Assembly (NCBI GenBank): GCA_945863605.1
Contig: CAMAZP010000009.1
Location: 1-64,000, forward strand
Direction: 5' to 3'
Length of the DNA stretch: 64,000 nt
Source of the DNA: Chitinophaga pinensis
GTDB lineage: Bacteria > Bacteroidota > Bacteroidia > Flavobacteriales_D > Crocinitomicaceae
In this document: piece by piece, positions 38,734 through 49,059 of the stretch
How the letters are laid out: each line of letters begins with the position of its first letter
Numbering within the stretch: position 1 is the stretch's first letter
Program-made: the position numbers and the translations under genes
Notes under the pieces: generated by a model
What the model was told of the DNA's origin: nothing
Databases searched by the model: none
Seen by the model: only the letters and a program-made list of their open reading frames with translations

Positions 38734-39534
38734 TTAAAACAATAAAGAAATTCTGATAAGAATTTGACTCATCGTAGATTTGTTAGAAAAATAAATTGTT
38801 TCTAAAGTTGAATTATCTACTGTTGACAATGTTTGTTTGTTTTCTTTTCTATCTAAGTATTGAGGCGTAATACCATAGTAATAACCACCTTCAAGCATTA
38901 AACAAGTAGACCCAACAAAATTCCATTCAGCACCGGCAGAAAGTCCAATGGAACCTTGATAGAAAAATGCTTCACCTTGCGCTTTCATATTATTGTTTTC
39001 AATCATTTCAGTTGTACCTAACACATTTTGACCATAATCATTAAATTTGTTAGCAACCATAAAGCTATTACGAATCCCAAATTTTCCAAAATATCTAAAA
39101 TCCCCAATGAATTCAGTTCTGAAAAGGAGCATTAAGGGAACCGATACATATGTTGATTTTTGATTTCTGTCTGTTAGAGAGAATAATGTTCCACCACTCT
39201 GTTCATTTTGTAGAATTTCAGTGTCAGTATATCTGTAAAAAGTGGGTACGTTGGTTGAATATTTTGTAGTTGCAAAATCAAAATCTAATCCAGTAGCAAT
39301 ACCAAGATTTTTAGAACTTTTGAATGCGCTGTGCATTACTATGCCGATACTAAAGTTACCACCTAGGCCATTAGCTTCCATACGAGTCGTACCCATAGTT
39401 AATAAATTCATCCCAAGATTACTAGTCAAACCTGCTTGAACTCTTTTATCAGCTGCTGATTGTCCGAATACTAATCCTGATGCCAATAAGAATGCTCCAA
39501 GGAATTTAATTTTGTTAGTAAATATACTTTTCAT
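38734..39534 (-). CDS. Outer-membrane beta-barrel protein (PorT-like)
   Basis: Signal peptide and alternating beta-strand pattern; terminal aromatic ILIRISLLF; sits next to nadE and gldB. Confidence 0.65.
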   Translation of the reverse strand: MKSIFTNKIKFLGAFLLASGLVFGQSAADKRVQAGLTSNLGMNLLTMGTTRMEANGLGGNFSIGIVMHSAFKSSKNLGIATGLDFDFATTKYSTNVPTFYRYTDTEILQNEQSGGTLFSLTDRNQKSTYVSVPLMLLFRTEFIGDFRYFGKFGIRNSFMVANKFNDYGQNVLGTTEMIENNNMKAQGEAFFYQGSIGLSAGAEWNFVGSTCLMLEGGYYYGITPQYLDRKENKQTLSTVDNSTLETIYFSNKSTMSQILIRISLLF

Positions 39535-39588
39535 AAGATTTGGTTTTAATGTTTAAATTTGAAACAAAAATAAAGAATAATCCTTTAA

Positions 39589-40590
39589 ATGCGTTTATTA
39601 AAATTATTTCATTTAGTTATATTGCTTCAGATTTTACAAAGTTGTTCTTCTGATCCATATGACGTAGACACCACGAAAGTAAAATTAAAGTTAGATTTTA
39701 TAAATCTTGATTCGATTGTTAATTTTTCAAACAATCAAAAACTGATTGTATACAGAGTAGATTTGATTAAAACACATCGCGAAATTTTAGATTTTTCTTT
39801 TGGCTATTGTTTAGGAATTCCACTACAACCTGATACAACTTTTTTACGCAAAGTCAATGAATTTAAAAAGGATAAATACATTCAACGACTAGAGAAAGCA
39901 ATTCAAAAGTTACCTAAACAACAATTCAAATCAGAATTAACAGATGCTTTTAAACGTTTGAAATTCCATTTTCCTTCTTCAAAAATACCATCCTCTGTTT
40001 TCTTCGTGAATTCGCTTTTTTCTGCAAGTGTATTCTGTACAGAAAAGGAAATCGCAATTGGTATGGAACGTTATTTAGGTGCAAACGCTAGTGTTATTAA
40101 AGAATTGCCATCACAACAATTTTATGAATGGATTAAAATTGGAATGGAACCGCGCTACTTAACACGTGATGCTCTTGCAGCTTGGTTGATGACTAATTAT
40201 TTGGAAGAAACAAACGAGAATTATGCAGCTGAAATGATTCGTTGGGGTAAAATTCTATTTCTTTGTAAAGTTTTGTTACCTGAAGAAAAGGAAGAGATTA
40301 TTTTGAGATATACAGCATCGCAATTAGAATGGGCGATTGCAAGTGAAAAAGCCGTTTGGAGTTATTTGGTTGACAAAGAATTACTTTTTAAAACAGACGA
40401 AGAAACGAGAATTAATTTACTCAAAGAAGGTCCTTACTCAATAGGTTTACCAAAAGAAAGTCCAGATAGAATTGGACAATATATGGGTTATAAAATTGTT
40501 AAGCAATACATGGACGAGGAAGAAATTAGTCTTGAAAAATTGGTGGCAATGCCGTATAATGAATTACTCCAGAAATATAAAGTGAAATAA
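39589..40590 (+). CDS. gldB: Gliding motility lipoprotein GldB
   Basis: Lipobox ILQSCSS; FVNSLFSASVFCTEKEIAIGMERYLGAN; followed by gldC. Confidence 0.9.
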   Translation: MRLLKLFHLVILLQILQSCSSDPYDVDTTKVKLKLDFINLDSIVNFSNNQKLIVYRVDLIKTHREILDFSFGYCLGIPLQPDTTFLRKVNEFKKDKYIQRLEKAIQKLPKQQFKSELTDAFKRLKFHFPSSKIPSSVFFVNSLFSASVFCTEKEIAIGMERYLGANASVIKELPSQQFYEWIKIGMEPRYLTRDALAAWLMTNYLEETNENYAAEMIRWGKILFLCKVLLPEEKEEIILRYTASQLEWAIASEKAVWSYLVDKELLFKTDEETRINLLKEGPYSIGLPKESPDRIGQYMGYKIVKQYMDEEEISLEKLVAMPYNELLQKYKVK

Positions 40591-40593
40591 AAA

Positions 40594-40941
40594 ATGGAAG
40601 AAAAAATTTCAAAGAAATCAGAGATAAATATAAGTGTTGGATTAAATGAAAATAATTTGCCGCTTGCAATGCATTGGACAGCATCAGATGGAGGTATTGA
40701 TAAAGCTCCTGCAAGTGCATTCATTCTTTCTATTTGGGATCCGAAAGAAAAAAACACGCTAAAAGTTGATTTGTGGACTAAAGATATGACGGTTGATGAG
40801 ATGAAGCAATTTTTTCACCAATCCTTGCTTACAATGGCAGATACTTTTGAAAAAGCTACTGGTGAAACTTTAATTTGCGAAGATTTAAGAGATTATTGCT
40901 ATCATTTCGCTGATAAAATGAATATTTTACCAGAAAAATGA
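40594..40941 (+). CDS. gldC: Gliding motility protein GldC
   Basis: KSEINISVGLNENNLPLAMHWTASDGG...ASAFILSIWDPKEKNTLKVDLWTKDMTVDEMK. Confidence 0.93.
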   Translation: MEEKISKKSEINISVGLNENNLPLAMHWTASDGGIDKAPASAFILSIWDPKEKNTLKVDLWTKDMTVDEMKQFFHQSLLTMADTFEKATGETLICEDLRDYCYHFADKMNILPEK

Positions 40942-41735
40942 AGTTAGTTTTACAAAAAATGGATTCCAAATTGGAGTCAACTATCCAGTATTCTTTGCGA
41001 ACTCCTGATAATTCAATAGCAATGAATGAATTAATTGGGAAAGAGATTTCGCTACTGTGGAATGGTGTTATTTACTGTAGTAAATGCGCCAAAGTAACTA
41101 AGAAATCGTTTGGTGAAGGCTTTTGTTTTACTTGTTTTTCGAGTGCTGCGGAAGCTAGTCCATGTATATTACATCCCGAATTATGTGAAGCACATTTAGG
41201 AAAAGGCCGCGATTTAGAATATGAAGAACGCAATCACAATCAACCTCATTTCGTTTATTTGGCAGCAACTGATAAAGTTAAAGTTGGTGTAACGCGCGCC
41301 ACACAAATCCCAACACGATGGATTGATCAAGGTGCAAGTTCGAGTATTATTCTCGCTAAGACACCCAATAGATTTTTAGCAGGTTGCATTGAAGTAGCTT
41401 TGAAGGACTTCTTTACGGACAAAACAAATTGGCAGAACATGTTGCGTAATTTTCAAGATGAATCGATTGATTTGGAAGAAGAAAAATGGCAAGTCCACGA
41501 TGAATTACCATCAGATTTGACACAGTATTGGATTGAAAATGATGAAATAACAAACTTGAATTATCCCGTTTTGGAATATCCAGAGAAAGTTTCATCTATG
41601 AGTTTTGATAAAACACCCCAAATTCAAGGAAAGTTAACGGGAATAAGAGGTCAATATCTTATTTTTGATACTAAAAATGTATTAAATATTCGACGCCACA
41701 CAGGCTACGAAATCGAAATAAATGAAGGTAATTAG
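40938..41735 (+). CDS. DUF2797 protein, Cys-rich with GIY-YIG-like region
   Basis: CSKCAKVTKKSFGEGFCFTCF...CILHPELCEAHLGKGRD...HFVYLAATDKVKVGVTRATQIPTRWIDQGA. Confidence 0.82.
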   Translation: MKLVLQKMDSKLESTIQYSLRTPDNSIAMNELIGKEISLLWNGVIYCSKCAKVTKKSFGEGFCFTCFSSAAEASPCILHPELCEAHLGKGRDLEYEERNHNQPHFVYLAATDKVKVGVTRATQIPTRWIDQGASSSIILAKTPNRFLAGCIEVALKDFFTDKTNWQNMLRNFQDESIDLEEEKWQVHDELPSDLTQYWIENDEITNLNYPVLEYPEKVSSMSFDKTPQIQGKLTGIRGQYLIFDTKNVLNIRRHTGYEIEINEGN

Positions 41736-42198
41736 TACAATTCACGGTATTTTAGATTTTTTCTATCCGCTAGTAAAACGGCTTTTTGACAAAACAACTT
41801 ATTATTATGCGGTTTGTGGAGTTGGGAATTTAGTTCTAAGTTGGATATTGTTCTACGTGTTTTATCAATTTGTTTTTAAGAAACAATTACTTTACATAGC
41901 AGTAATTGACTTCACTTTTTCAGCCTACACCTTAACTGCATTTACTTGTTTTCTTATCACTTTCGTAATTGGTTTCCTATTGATGAAATATATTGTTTTC
42001 ACAGGAAGTGGGCTAAAAGGAAGGGTTCAATTATTTAGATATGGATTAAGTGCGTTGATTTCAGGAATGGTCAGTTGGGGATTATTGAAAATATTTATTG
42101 AAGTTTTTGATTTTTTTCCTTCTATTGCAAATATTCTCGCTTCTTGTTTGGTGGTCATCGTAAGTTATTTATTGCAACGAAAGTTTACATTCAAGTAA
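41722..42198 (+). CDS. GtrA-like family membrane protein
   Basis: Four TM segments, YYAVCGVGNLVLSWILFYVFYQFVFKK; C-terminal SYLLQRKFTFK. Confidence 0.82.
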   Translation: MKVISTIHGILDFFYPLVKRLFDKTTYYYAVCGVGNLVLSWILFYVFYQFVFKKQLLYIAVIDFTFSAYTLTAFTCFLITFVIGFLLMKYIVFTGSGLKGRVQLFRYGLSALISGMVSWGLLKIFIEVFDFFPSIANILASCLVVIVSYLLQRKFTFK

Positions 42199-42216
42199 TA
42201 GTATCATGCATTTACC

Positions 42217-42224
42217 TACTTTTG
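42217..42224 (+). promoter_or_regulatory. Candidate -7 box (TACTTTTG) for downstream secreted protein
   Basis: Matches TAnnTTTG upstream of ATG 42248. Confidence 0.4.
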
Positions 42225-42247
42225 CTTTGTAACAAAAATAATATCTT

Positions 42248-42715
42248 ATGAAATTATCTCTTATTTTTTTAGCTGTATTAAGCTTAATTGTATTCAGCAA
42301 CATGACAATTGCTCAAATTTCTTTGGTTGATTTGGATTGTAGTTCAATCGAAGGTTTTCCTGTTTTAACAAAAGCTCCTGAAGGGGTTAAAGGTGTTGAA
42401 CAATATGGGTCAGTTAAAATTTCGAACGGTGCAAAATTTCAAATGGAGTTGAACTCAGTTTATGATTTTTCTATTGCTGCTGCCAAAAAAGAAATTGAGG
42501 CAAATGACATTAATAAACTTAAAAAATATATTATTGATGAACCTAATGGAATTATTTACCAAACAGAGGTAATGGGACAAATTCAATATCATTTCATATA
42601 TTTCCTAATCGGAGAAGAGGAGTCTTTTTACTTTCAAAATGTAAAGGGTCCAACTTATGATTTAGAGTCTATTAACGTGATGTATGAAGCTGCTAAAACT
42701 AGTAAAATCAAGTAG
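42248..42715 (+). CDS. Hypothetical secreted protein
   Basis: Signal peptide MKLSLIFLAVLSLIVFSNMTIAQ; intact ORF with promoter box and downstream terminator. Confidence 0.6.
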   Translation: MKLSLIFLAVLSLIVFSNMTIAQISLVDLDCSSIEGFPVLTKAPEGVKGVEQYGSVKISNGAKFQMELNSVYDFSIAAAKKEIEANDINKLKKYIIDEPNGIIYQTEVMGQIQYHFIYFLIGEEESFYFQNVKGPTYDLESINVMYEAAKTSKIK

Positions 42716-42733
42716 AAAGTAATTAACTAAGTT

Positions 42734-42766
42734 TAACCGATATTCTCAGGAGTGTCGGTTTTTTTA
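42734..42766 (+). terminator. Rho-independent terminator
   Basis: TTTAACCGATATTCTCAGGAGTGTCGGTTTTTTTATTTTT. Confidence 0.8.
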
Positions 42767-42794
42767 TTTTTGAATAATCAATGCTACAAAAAAA

Positions 42795-42837
42795 AATCTA
42801 CCTTTTCATTTTTTTTTTAAAGTTGAAAAGGTAGATT
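42795..42837. terminator. Strong hairpin, probable bidirectional terminator between convergent genes
   Basis: AATCTACCTTTTCA / TGAAAAGGTAGATT, 14-bp perfect arms flanked by A-run. Confidence 0.75.
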
Positions 42838-42873
42838 ATATTTTGAAAGATATGGAAGCAACTATTAGATAAA

Positions 42874-44715
42874 TTACAATTTAACCATTCTAACTAGTTT
42901 ATTGCTTTTATCATCAGTAATTTGAATTTGATAAATTCCAGCATTTAAGTTTTCACCATCGATTTTGAGATAATTCAGCCCATTCTGAGTTTGGTAATTT
43001 TTAGTTTGTAATAGTTTTCCATCTTGATTAAAAACTTTTACTGTTATTTTCCCTTGTTTAGATGCATTATATTGAACAGTAATTTCCTTTTCAAATGGAT
43101 TAGGATAAGCTCCTACCCAAATTAATGAGTTATCGATATTTGATACACTTATTGTAGGATCAATCATTGGTGCTAAATTACAATTAGAATGATTTCTTGA
43201 AGATTCTGTGCTTGAACTATTTAGGAATCTTTCACCAGAATTTACGTGGAATTTGTTTCCTAGACTTACATTAGTAGAAGGAGTTGTTATTGAATTACAA
43301 AACCAATAGTCACCTTGTACGCGTTGTTGATTGATATCTAAAACTAAATATCCTTTTTTTGTCAAATCAGACCATTTTATGTGTGGATTAGCTGCTGTTA
43401 TTAATGCAGTTGGAATACCAAGTGGTGAACTTGAGCTAGTTACACTAGTTATTACATATTCAACACCTGCGCTACCTGCCCCGGTCGAAGAATTATAACC
43501 TGTATGTGGTAAATCATTTGCCCAAGAAGTATGTATATCTCCAGTCAATACGACTATATTTTCTATGTTATTATCTAAAATATGATTATATAATTTAGTT
43601 CTTTCTGCAGGATATCCATCCCATTGATCTGTGTTTAAAACCGCACCAAATGCAGTTAAAGGAGCCATCATAACTTGTTGACCAAGGATATTCCATTGAG
43701 CAGTACTATTTTCAAGTTCCGTTGCCAACCAATTGTATTGTTCATTTCCCAAAATAGTTCTGTTTGGATTGCTTGTTTCTGGGTCAGTTGCTCCAACTTG
43801 TTCTTCTCGACCTTCAAGTCGTGTATCTAACATATATAAGTTAATTAAATTTCCGTAAGTGATTTTTCGATATAGTCTTGTTGAATCTTCGCTTTGTTCA
43901 CGTACGGGCATCCACTCGAAATATGCTTGCTTACCACTTGATTTTCTGGCAGACCATGATCCTTCTGCTCCTTCTGTATGGTTTTCTGCACCATTCATCC
44001 ACGAATTATTTGCTGTTTCATGATCGTCCCAAACGGATATAAATGCATATTGTTGGTGAACATTTCTTAAATCTTTATCTAATCGATAATGAGAATATCG
44101 TGTTCTGTAATCGGTTAACGTAACAATTTCATTTGCAGGTTCAACAATTCTTCCATCAACTCCAGGTGCAGCAACGTATTCATATATATAATCACCTAGG
44201 TGTAAAACAGCGTCGATATCATTTCTTTCAACAATGGAAGCATATGAATTAAAATAACCATTTTCGTAATCTGAACAAGAAACAACTGCAAAACGCACAC
44301 TATCAGCATTTGTAGATGGAGCAGTTTTCATTCTTCCAACCAATGAGTTAGTACCTTCATAAGTAAAGTCATAATAATAACAGGTTTTTGGACTCAAGCC
44401 AGTAACATCAACCTTAACAGTAAAATCTCTCAATGATGAAGTTGATGCAGTTCCTATTGAAACGATGTTATTCATATTTACATCACTTGCAACTCTCCAA
44501 CTGACAAGTATAGCTTCTCCTGGTTGAACTGTTGTTGAAGGAGTTACTCTTGTCCAAATTATTACACGGTCAGAAAGTGGATCACCAGAAGCTACGCCGT
44601 GATAAAAAGGAGCTAATTGTGGTATTAATCCACTTCGAACATTGTATTCATTTTGACTAAAAAATGACTGAAATCCTACTAAAAATAAGGAAATAAAGAG
44701 TAAATTATTTTTCAT
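42874..44715 (-). CDS. PhoD-like alkaline phosphatase with T9SS sorting domain
   Basis: FYHGVASGDPLSDRVIIWTRVTP, VLHLGDYIYEY, VWDDHETANNSW, VVLTGDIHTSWA; C-terminal WVGAYPNPFEKEITVQYNA. Confidence 0.93.
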   Translation of the reverse strand: MKNNLLFISLFLVGFQSFFSQNEYNVRSGLIPQLAPFYHGVASGDPLSDRVIIWTRVTPSTTVQPGEAILVSWRVASDVNMNNIVSIGTASTSSLRDFTVKVDVTGLSPKTCYYYDFTYEGTNSLVGRMKTAPSTNADSVRFAVVSCSDYENGYFNSYASIVERNDIDAVLHLGDYIYEYVAAPGVDGRIVEPANEIVTLTDYRTRYSHYRLDKDLRNVHQQYAFISVWDDHETANNSWMNGAENHTEGAEGSWSARKSSGKQAYFEWMPVREQSEDSTRLYRKITYGNLINLYMLDTRLEGREEQVGATDPETSNPNRTILGNEQYNWLATELENSTAQWNILGQQVMMAPLTAFGAVLNTDQWDGYPAERTKLYNHILDNNIENIVVLTGDIHTSWANDLPHTGYNSSTGAGSAGVEYVITSVTSSSSPLGIPTALITAANPHIKWSDLTKKGYLVLDINQQRVQGDYWFCNSITTPSTNVSLGNKFHVNSGERFLNSSSTESSRNHSNCNLAPMIDPTISVSNIDNSLIWVGAYPNPFEKEITVQYNASKQGKITVKVFNQDGKLLQTKNYQTQNGLNYLKIDGENLNAGIYQIQITDDKSNKLVRMVKL

Positions 44716-44848
44716 ATCAATCCATTATATTTTAACACAAATTAAGTGTTTTTATTTCCTGTAATTAGAATTTTAAAATGAATATTTAATTAAGTTAATG
44801 TATATTTAATCTTAATAAAATTGGATTTTTAAAGATTTTCAACTGTTA

Positions 44849-46066
44849 TTATGAATTTGTTTTCTTTTTTCGTTGTTGAGATGTTGGTTTTGGACGTGAA
44901 AAAACACGTTTTTCTATCTCATCAATTTTACCTGTCGAAGGAAATGGATGATTGCTCACCACAGGTACCGTCATTCCAATCACTTTTTGAATGTCTTTTA
45001 GGTACGCTTTTTCTTCTGTGTTACAAAACGAAATAGATTTTCCAGAAGCTCCTGCACGACCTGTTCTACCAATACGGTGAACATAGGTTTCAGGGATATT
45101 TGGAATGTCGTAATTGATCACATACGCTAATGAATCGATATCAATTCCACGAGCTGCTATGTCGGTTGCAACTAACACACGTGAGATTCTTTCTTTGAAA
45201 TTTTTCAGTGCGTTTTGACGTGCGTTTTGTGATTTATTTCCGTGAATTGCTTCTGCCTTGATGTCATTTTTCAAAAGGATTTTCACCAATTTATCAGCGC
45301 CATGTTTTGTTCTTGTGAAAACCAAAGCGGTTTCAATATTTTGTTCTTCTAAAACGTGCAAAATCAAATCCTTTTTTTGGTCGGTGTCCACAAAATACAT
45401 TTCTTGTTGTATCGTTTCTGCAGTTGAAGAAACGGGACTTACTTCCACATGACTTGGGTTTGTTAAAATTGAATTTGCTAAGGAAGTGATTTCTTTAGGC
45501 ATCGTTGCTGAGAAGAACAATGTTTGACGTTTTTCAGGAATGATTTTGATGATTTTTTTAACGTCGTGAATAAACCCCATGTCTAACATGCGATCAGCTT
45601 CGTCCAAGACAAATATCTCCAATGTTTTTAAACTGATAAATCCTTGTTGAATCAAATCTAGTAAACGTCCAGGTGTAGCAATTAAAATATCAATTCCAGC
45701 TTTTAAACGATTTACTTGTGAATGTTGACTTACACCACCAAAAATAACCGCACTTTGTTGTTTCAAATTCTGACCGTAATCCTTAAAACTTTCGTGAATT
45801 TGAATTGCCAATTCCCTTGTAGGTGTGACTATTAAAGTACGAATTACTCGTCTGCCGTTTGTTGGTTTCGTATTTTCTAAACGTTGTAAAATTGGAATAG
45901 CAAAAGCCGCTGTTTTCCCCGTTCCAGTTTGGGCGCATCCCATAATGTCTTTTCCTGCTAATACAATTGGAATTGCTTGTTCTTGGATTGGAGTAGGTTG
46001 TGTATAACCTTGGGTGTCAAGAGCGTTTAAAATCGGCTCTAAAAGATTTAGTTCTTTAAATGTCAT
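44849..46066 (-). CDS. DEAD/DEAH-box RNA helicase (RhlE-like)
   Basis: YTQPTPIQEQAIP, AQTGTGKTAAFAIP, VLDEADRMLDMGF, FSATMPKEI, HRIGRTGRAG. Confidence 0.96.
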   Translation of the reverse strand: MTFKELNLLEPILNALDTQGYTQPTPIQEQAIPIVLAGKDIMGCAQTGTGKTAAFAIPILQRLENTKPTNGRRVIRTLIVTPTRELAIQIHESFKDYGQNLKQQSAVIFGGVSQHSQVNRLKAGIDILIATPGRLLDLIQQGFISLKTLEIFVLDEADRMLDMGFIHDVKKIIKIIPEKRQTLFFSATMPKEITSLANSILTNPSHVEVSPVSSTAETIQQEMYFVDTDQKKDLILHVLEEQNIETALVFTRTKHGADKLVKILLKNDIKAEAIHGNKSQNARQNALKNFKERISRVLVATDIAARGIDIDSLAYVINYDIPNIPETYVHRIGRTGRAGASGKSISFCNTEEKAYLKDIQKVIGMTVPVVSNHPFPSTGKIDEIEKRVFSRPKPTSQQRKKKTNS

Positions 46067-46275
46067 AAAATGGATTCCATTCTAAGCTTAACAAAATAAA
46101 TTAAATGAAAGACCTAGAATTTGTGCAAAGGTACACTTTATAAATTGGTTTGTTAAAATTTATTTGCTTCTCAAAATATATAAACTATGTAATTAATTGT
46201 TAATCAATGCTTTTATAAGACTTAAGAGAGTTGAGATTTTGATTTTTTTAATCTCTAAAAATAAAATTTTCACGT

Positions 46276-46312
46276 AAAAAAAAAAAAGACCAATCAAAGA
46301 TCAGCCTTTTAA
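46276..46312 (-). terminator. Terminator downstream of lpd
   Basis: - strand AAAGGCTGATC-TTT-GATTGGTCTTTTTTTTTT (with G-U pairs) followed by T-run. Confidence 0.7.
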
Positions 46313-46333
46313 TTTTATATCGAAAAATCTAAA

Positions 46334-47737
46334 CTAAACGTGCAACGCTCTATTTTCTGTTGCTGCTAACGCTGCCTCTTTTACACCTTCTGAATAAGTC
46401 GGGTGTGGGTGACAGATTCGTGCCATATCTTCTGCTGATGCTCTAAATTCCATTGCTGTAACTGCTTCCATGATCAAATCTGCTGCACGTGCTGCAATCA
46501 TGTGAACACCTAAAACTTCATCCGTCGTTTTATCGGCTAATATTTTGATAAATCCACCTGTATCCATACTTGCACGTGCTCTTCCTAAAGCTTTAATTGG
46601 GAAATTTCCAACTTTGTATTCAATTCCATCAGCTTTCAATTCTTCTTCTGTTTTACCAACTGCAGCAACTTCAGGCCATGTGTAAACTACTCCTGGAACC
46701 AAATTGTAATTCAAATGTGGTTTTTGTCCTGCTAATAATTCTGCAACATAAACACCTTCTTCTTCTGCTTTGTGTGCCAACATTGCTCCACGAACAACAT
46801 CGCCAATTGCGTAGATAGTTGGAACAGCCGTTTGTAAATGATCGTTCACTTCAATTTGTCCACGATTGTTTGCTGTCAAACCAACATTTTCTAAACCTAA
46901 ACCAGCTGTGTATGCTTTTCTACCAACAGCAACCAAGCAATAATCTGCTTCAAAAGTCACTTCTTCCCCTTTTTTGTTCAAAGCAGTTAATACAACGGAT
47001 TTACCTTTATTTTCCACCTTTTGAACACGGTGTTCTAATTGGAATTTAAAACCTTCTTTTTTCAAAATTTTAGCGAATTCTTTTCCAATTGACGCATCCA
47101 TCGTTGGAAGAATCGTTGATGCAAATTCGATTACTTCAATTTCAGTTCCTAAACGACCATAAACTGAACCAAGTTCTAAACCAATAACTCCAGCTCCAAT
47201 CACAATCATTTTCTTTGGAATTTCCTGTAAACTTAAAGCTTCAGTAGAGGTGATGATGCGTTTTTTATCAGGTTCCATTCCTGGGAAGAAATTTGGTTTT
47301 GAACCAGTTGCAATGATGATATTTTTTCCTGTAAGGTTATTTGAAGTTCCGTCAGCAGCAGTAACTTTTACAGTGTTTTTATCAACGAATGAACCAATTC
47401 CAGTATGAACCTCAATTTTATTTTTGTCCATCAAGAATTGTACACCCGCACACGTTTGACTCACAACATCATTTTTGCGCTGAATCATTTGCTTGATGTT
47501 CGCTTTTAGACCTTTTAGTTCAATTCCGTGTTCACCGAAATTATGTGTTGCATTGTGAAAATGCTCGGAAGAGTCCAATAGCGCTTTTGAAGGAATACAA
47601 CCTACATTTAAGCAAGTACCACCTAAAGTGTTGTATTTTTCAATAATAGCAGTTTTCATTCCCAATTGGGCACAGCGAATAGCAGCCACATATCCTCCAG
47701 GGCCAGAACCAATGATAATTACGTCGTATGAACTCAT
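46334..47737 (-). CDS. lpd: Dihydrolipoyl dehydrogenase
   Basis: YDVIIIGSGPGGYVAAIRCAQLG, GGTCLNVGCIPSKALL, C-terminal HPHPTYSEGVKEAA. Start trimmed to MSSYDV. Confidence 0.96.
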   Translation of the reverse strand: MSSYDVIIIGSGPGGYVAAIRCAQLGMKTAIIEKYNTLGGTCLNVGCIPSKALLDSSEHFHNATHNFGEHGIELKGLKANIKQMIQRKNDVVSQTCAGVQFLMDKNKIEVHTGIGSFVDKNTVKVTAADGTSNNLTGKNIIIATGSKPNFFPGMEPDKKRIITSTEALSLQEIPKKMIVIGAGVIGLELGSVYGRLGTEIEVIEFASTILPTMDASIGKEFAKILKKEGFKFQLEHRVQKVENKGKSVVLTALNKKGEEVTFEADYCLVAVGRKAYTAGLGLENVGLTANNRGQIEVNDHLQTAVPTIYAIGDVVRGAMLAHKAEEEGVYVAELLAGQKPHLNYNLVPGVVYTWPEVAAVGKTEEELKADGIEYKVGNFPIKALGRARASMDTGGFIKILADKTTDEVLGVHMIAARAADLIMEAVTAMEFRASAEDMARICHPHPTYSEGVKEAALAATENRALHV

Positions 47738-47754
47738 TTGAATCGAATTTTTGG

Positions 47755-47762
47755 CAAAGTTA
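47755..47762 (-). promoter_or_regulatory. Candidate -7 box (TAACTTTG) for lpd
   Basis: CAAAGTTA on + strand, 17 nt upstream of the trimmed lpd start and inside the ORF-track N-terminal extension. Confidence 0.5.
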
Positions 47763-47866
47763 TAACATCTAAGCAAACGAAATTCGATTCGTGACGAAAA
47801 GTTGAATATGTGGTTTAATTTTAAAAAGCATAGATTCTGTTTTCATAAATTTAATAAACAATTTCC

Positions 47867-47874
47867 TACTTTTG
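47867..47874 (+). promoter_or_regulatory. Candidate -7 box (TACTTTTG) for purT, 3 nt from ATG
   Basis: Matches TAnnTTTG and overlaps the TTG start used in the ORF track; ATG at 47878. Confidence 0.5.
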
Positions 47875-47877
47875 TCT

Positions 47878-49038
47878 ATGAGAAAAAAAATCCTTCTTTT
47901 AGGCTCTGGTGAACTTGGAAAAGAGTTCGTAATTGCATGTCAGCGTTTGGGTCAATACATAATTGCAGTAGATAGTTACGAAGGTGCCCCAGCAATGCAA
48001 GTGGCACACGAGTTTGAAGTTATCAATATGTTAGACGGCGATGCTTTGGACCGAATTGTTGCGAAACACCAACCCGATTTGATTGTACCTGAAATAGAAG
48101 CCATTCGCACCGAACGTTTTTACGATTATGAAGCGCAAGGAATACAAGTTGTTCCAAGTGCCAAAGCAGCGAATTTCACAATGAATCGTAAGGCAATTCG
48201 CGATCTTGCAGCTATTGAAGTAGGAGTGAGGACTGCCACTTATCGCTATGCAACAACTTATGAAGAGTTGAAAGCTGGTGTTGAAGTTACTGGAATTCCG
48301 TGCGTGGTGAAACCATTGATGTCGAGCTCTGGTAAAGGACAATCAGTAATCAAAACAGAGGCAGATATTCAAAAAGCGTGGGACTATGCAATGGAAGGTT
48401 CACGTGGCGATTTGAAAGAAGTGATTGTGGAAGGTTTTATCGATTTTGATTATGAAATCACCATGTTGACAGTGACACAAAAAGAGGGTCCAACTTTATT
48501 TTGTCCACCAATTGGACATAGACAAGAACGCGGCGATTACCAAGAAAGTTGGCAACCGATGCCGATGCATCCAGCACATTTAGCTGAGGCACAAGAAATG
48601 GCAGCAAAAGTAACTGCGGCTTTGGGCGGAGCTGGAATTTGGGGTGTAGAATTTTTCATCACGAAAGAAGGAGCGTATTTCTCCGAATTGTCTCCACGTC
48701 CACACGATACAGGAATGGTGACGTTGGCAGGAACACAAAATTTCTCTGAGTTTGAACTGCATGCAAGAGCTGTACTAGGATTATCAATTCCAGAAGTGAC
48801 ACTTTTAAGAAATGGAGCAAGCGCTGTCGTTTTAGCAACTTCTGAATCGAACAATCAACCTGAATTTGAAGGATTGAACGAAGCTGCAAAAGTTCCAAAC
48901 ACAGACTTTAAACTTTTCGGAAAACCTACGACTCGTCCGTATCGCAGAATGGCAGTTGCGTTGGCTTATGGCACAGAAAATGTTACGGAACTTGTTGAAA
49001 TTGCAAAAGAAGTTGCTAATAAGATTTCGGTTAAGTAA
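47878..49038 (+). CDS. purT: Formate-dependent phosphoribosylglycinamide formyltransferase
   Basis: [85 protein letters not shown]. Confidence 0.96.
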   Translation: MRKKILLLGSGELGKEFVIACQRLGQYIIAVDSYEGAPAMQVAHEFEVINMLDGDALDRIVAKHQPDLIVPEIEAIRTERFYDYEAQGIQVVPSAKAANFTMNRKAIRDLAAIEVGVRTATYRYATTYEELKAGVEVTGIPCVVKPLMSSSGKGQSVIKTEADIQKAWDYAMEGSRGDLKEVIVEGFIDFDYEITMLTVTQKEGPTLFCPPIGHRQERGDYQESWQPMPMHPAHLAEAQEMAAKVTAALGGAGIWGVEFFITKEGAYFSELSPRPHDTGMVTLAGTQNFSEFELHARAVLGLSIPEVTLLRNGASAVVLATSESNNQPEFEGLNEAAKVPNTDFKLFGKPTTRPYRRMAVALAYGTENVTELVEIAKEVANKISVK

Positions 49039-49059
49039 TCATATAGTTTTCATTTCTGC

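Noticed and set aside
46270-46290. A12 homopolymer as phase-variation tract
   Set aside because: Lies in the lpd terminator T-run, not in a coding region or promoter spacer.
47738-47776. N-terminal extension MLRCYNFAKNSIQ on lpd
   Set aside because: Extension contains the candidate -7 box; canonical start is MSSYDVIII.
48537-48898. Several overlapping antisense ORFs inside purT (103, 105, 79, 60 aa)
   Set aside because: Shadow ORFs of a well-supported coding gene; no start context or domain.
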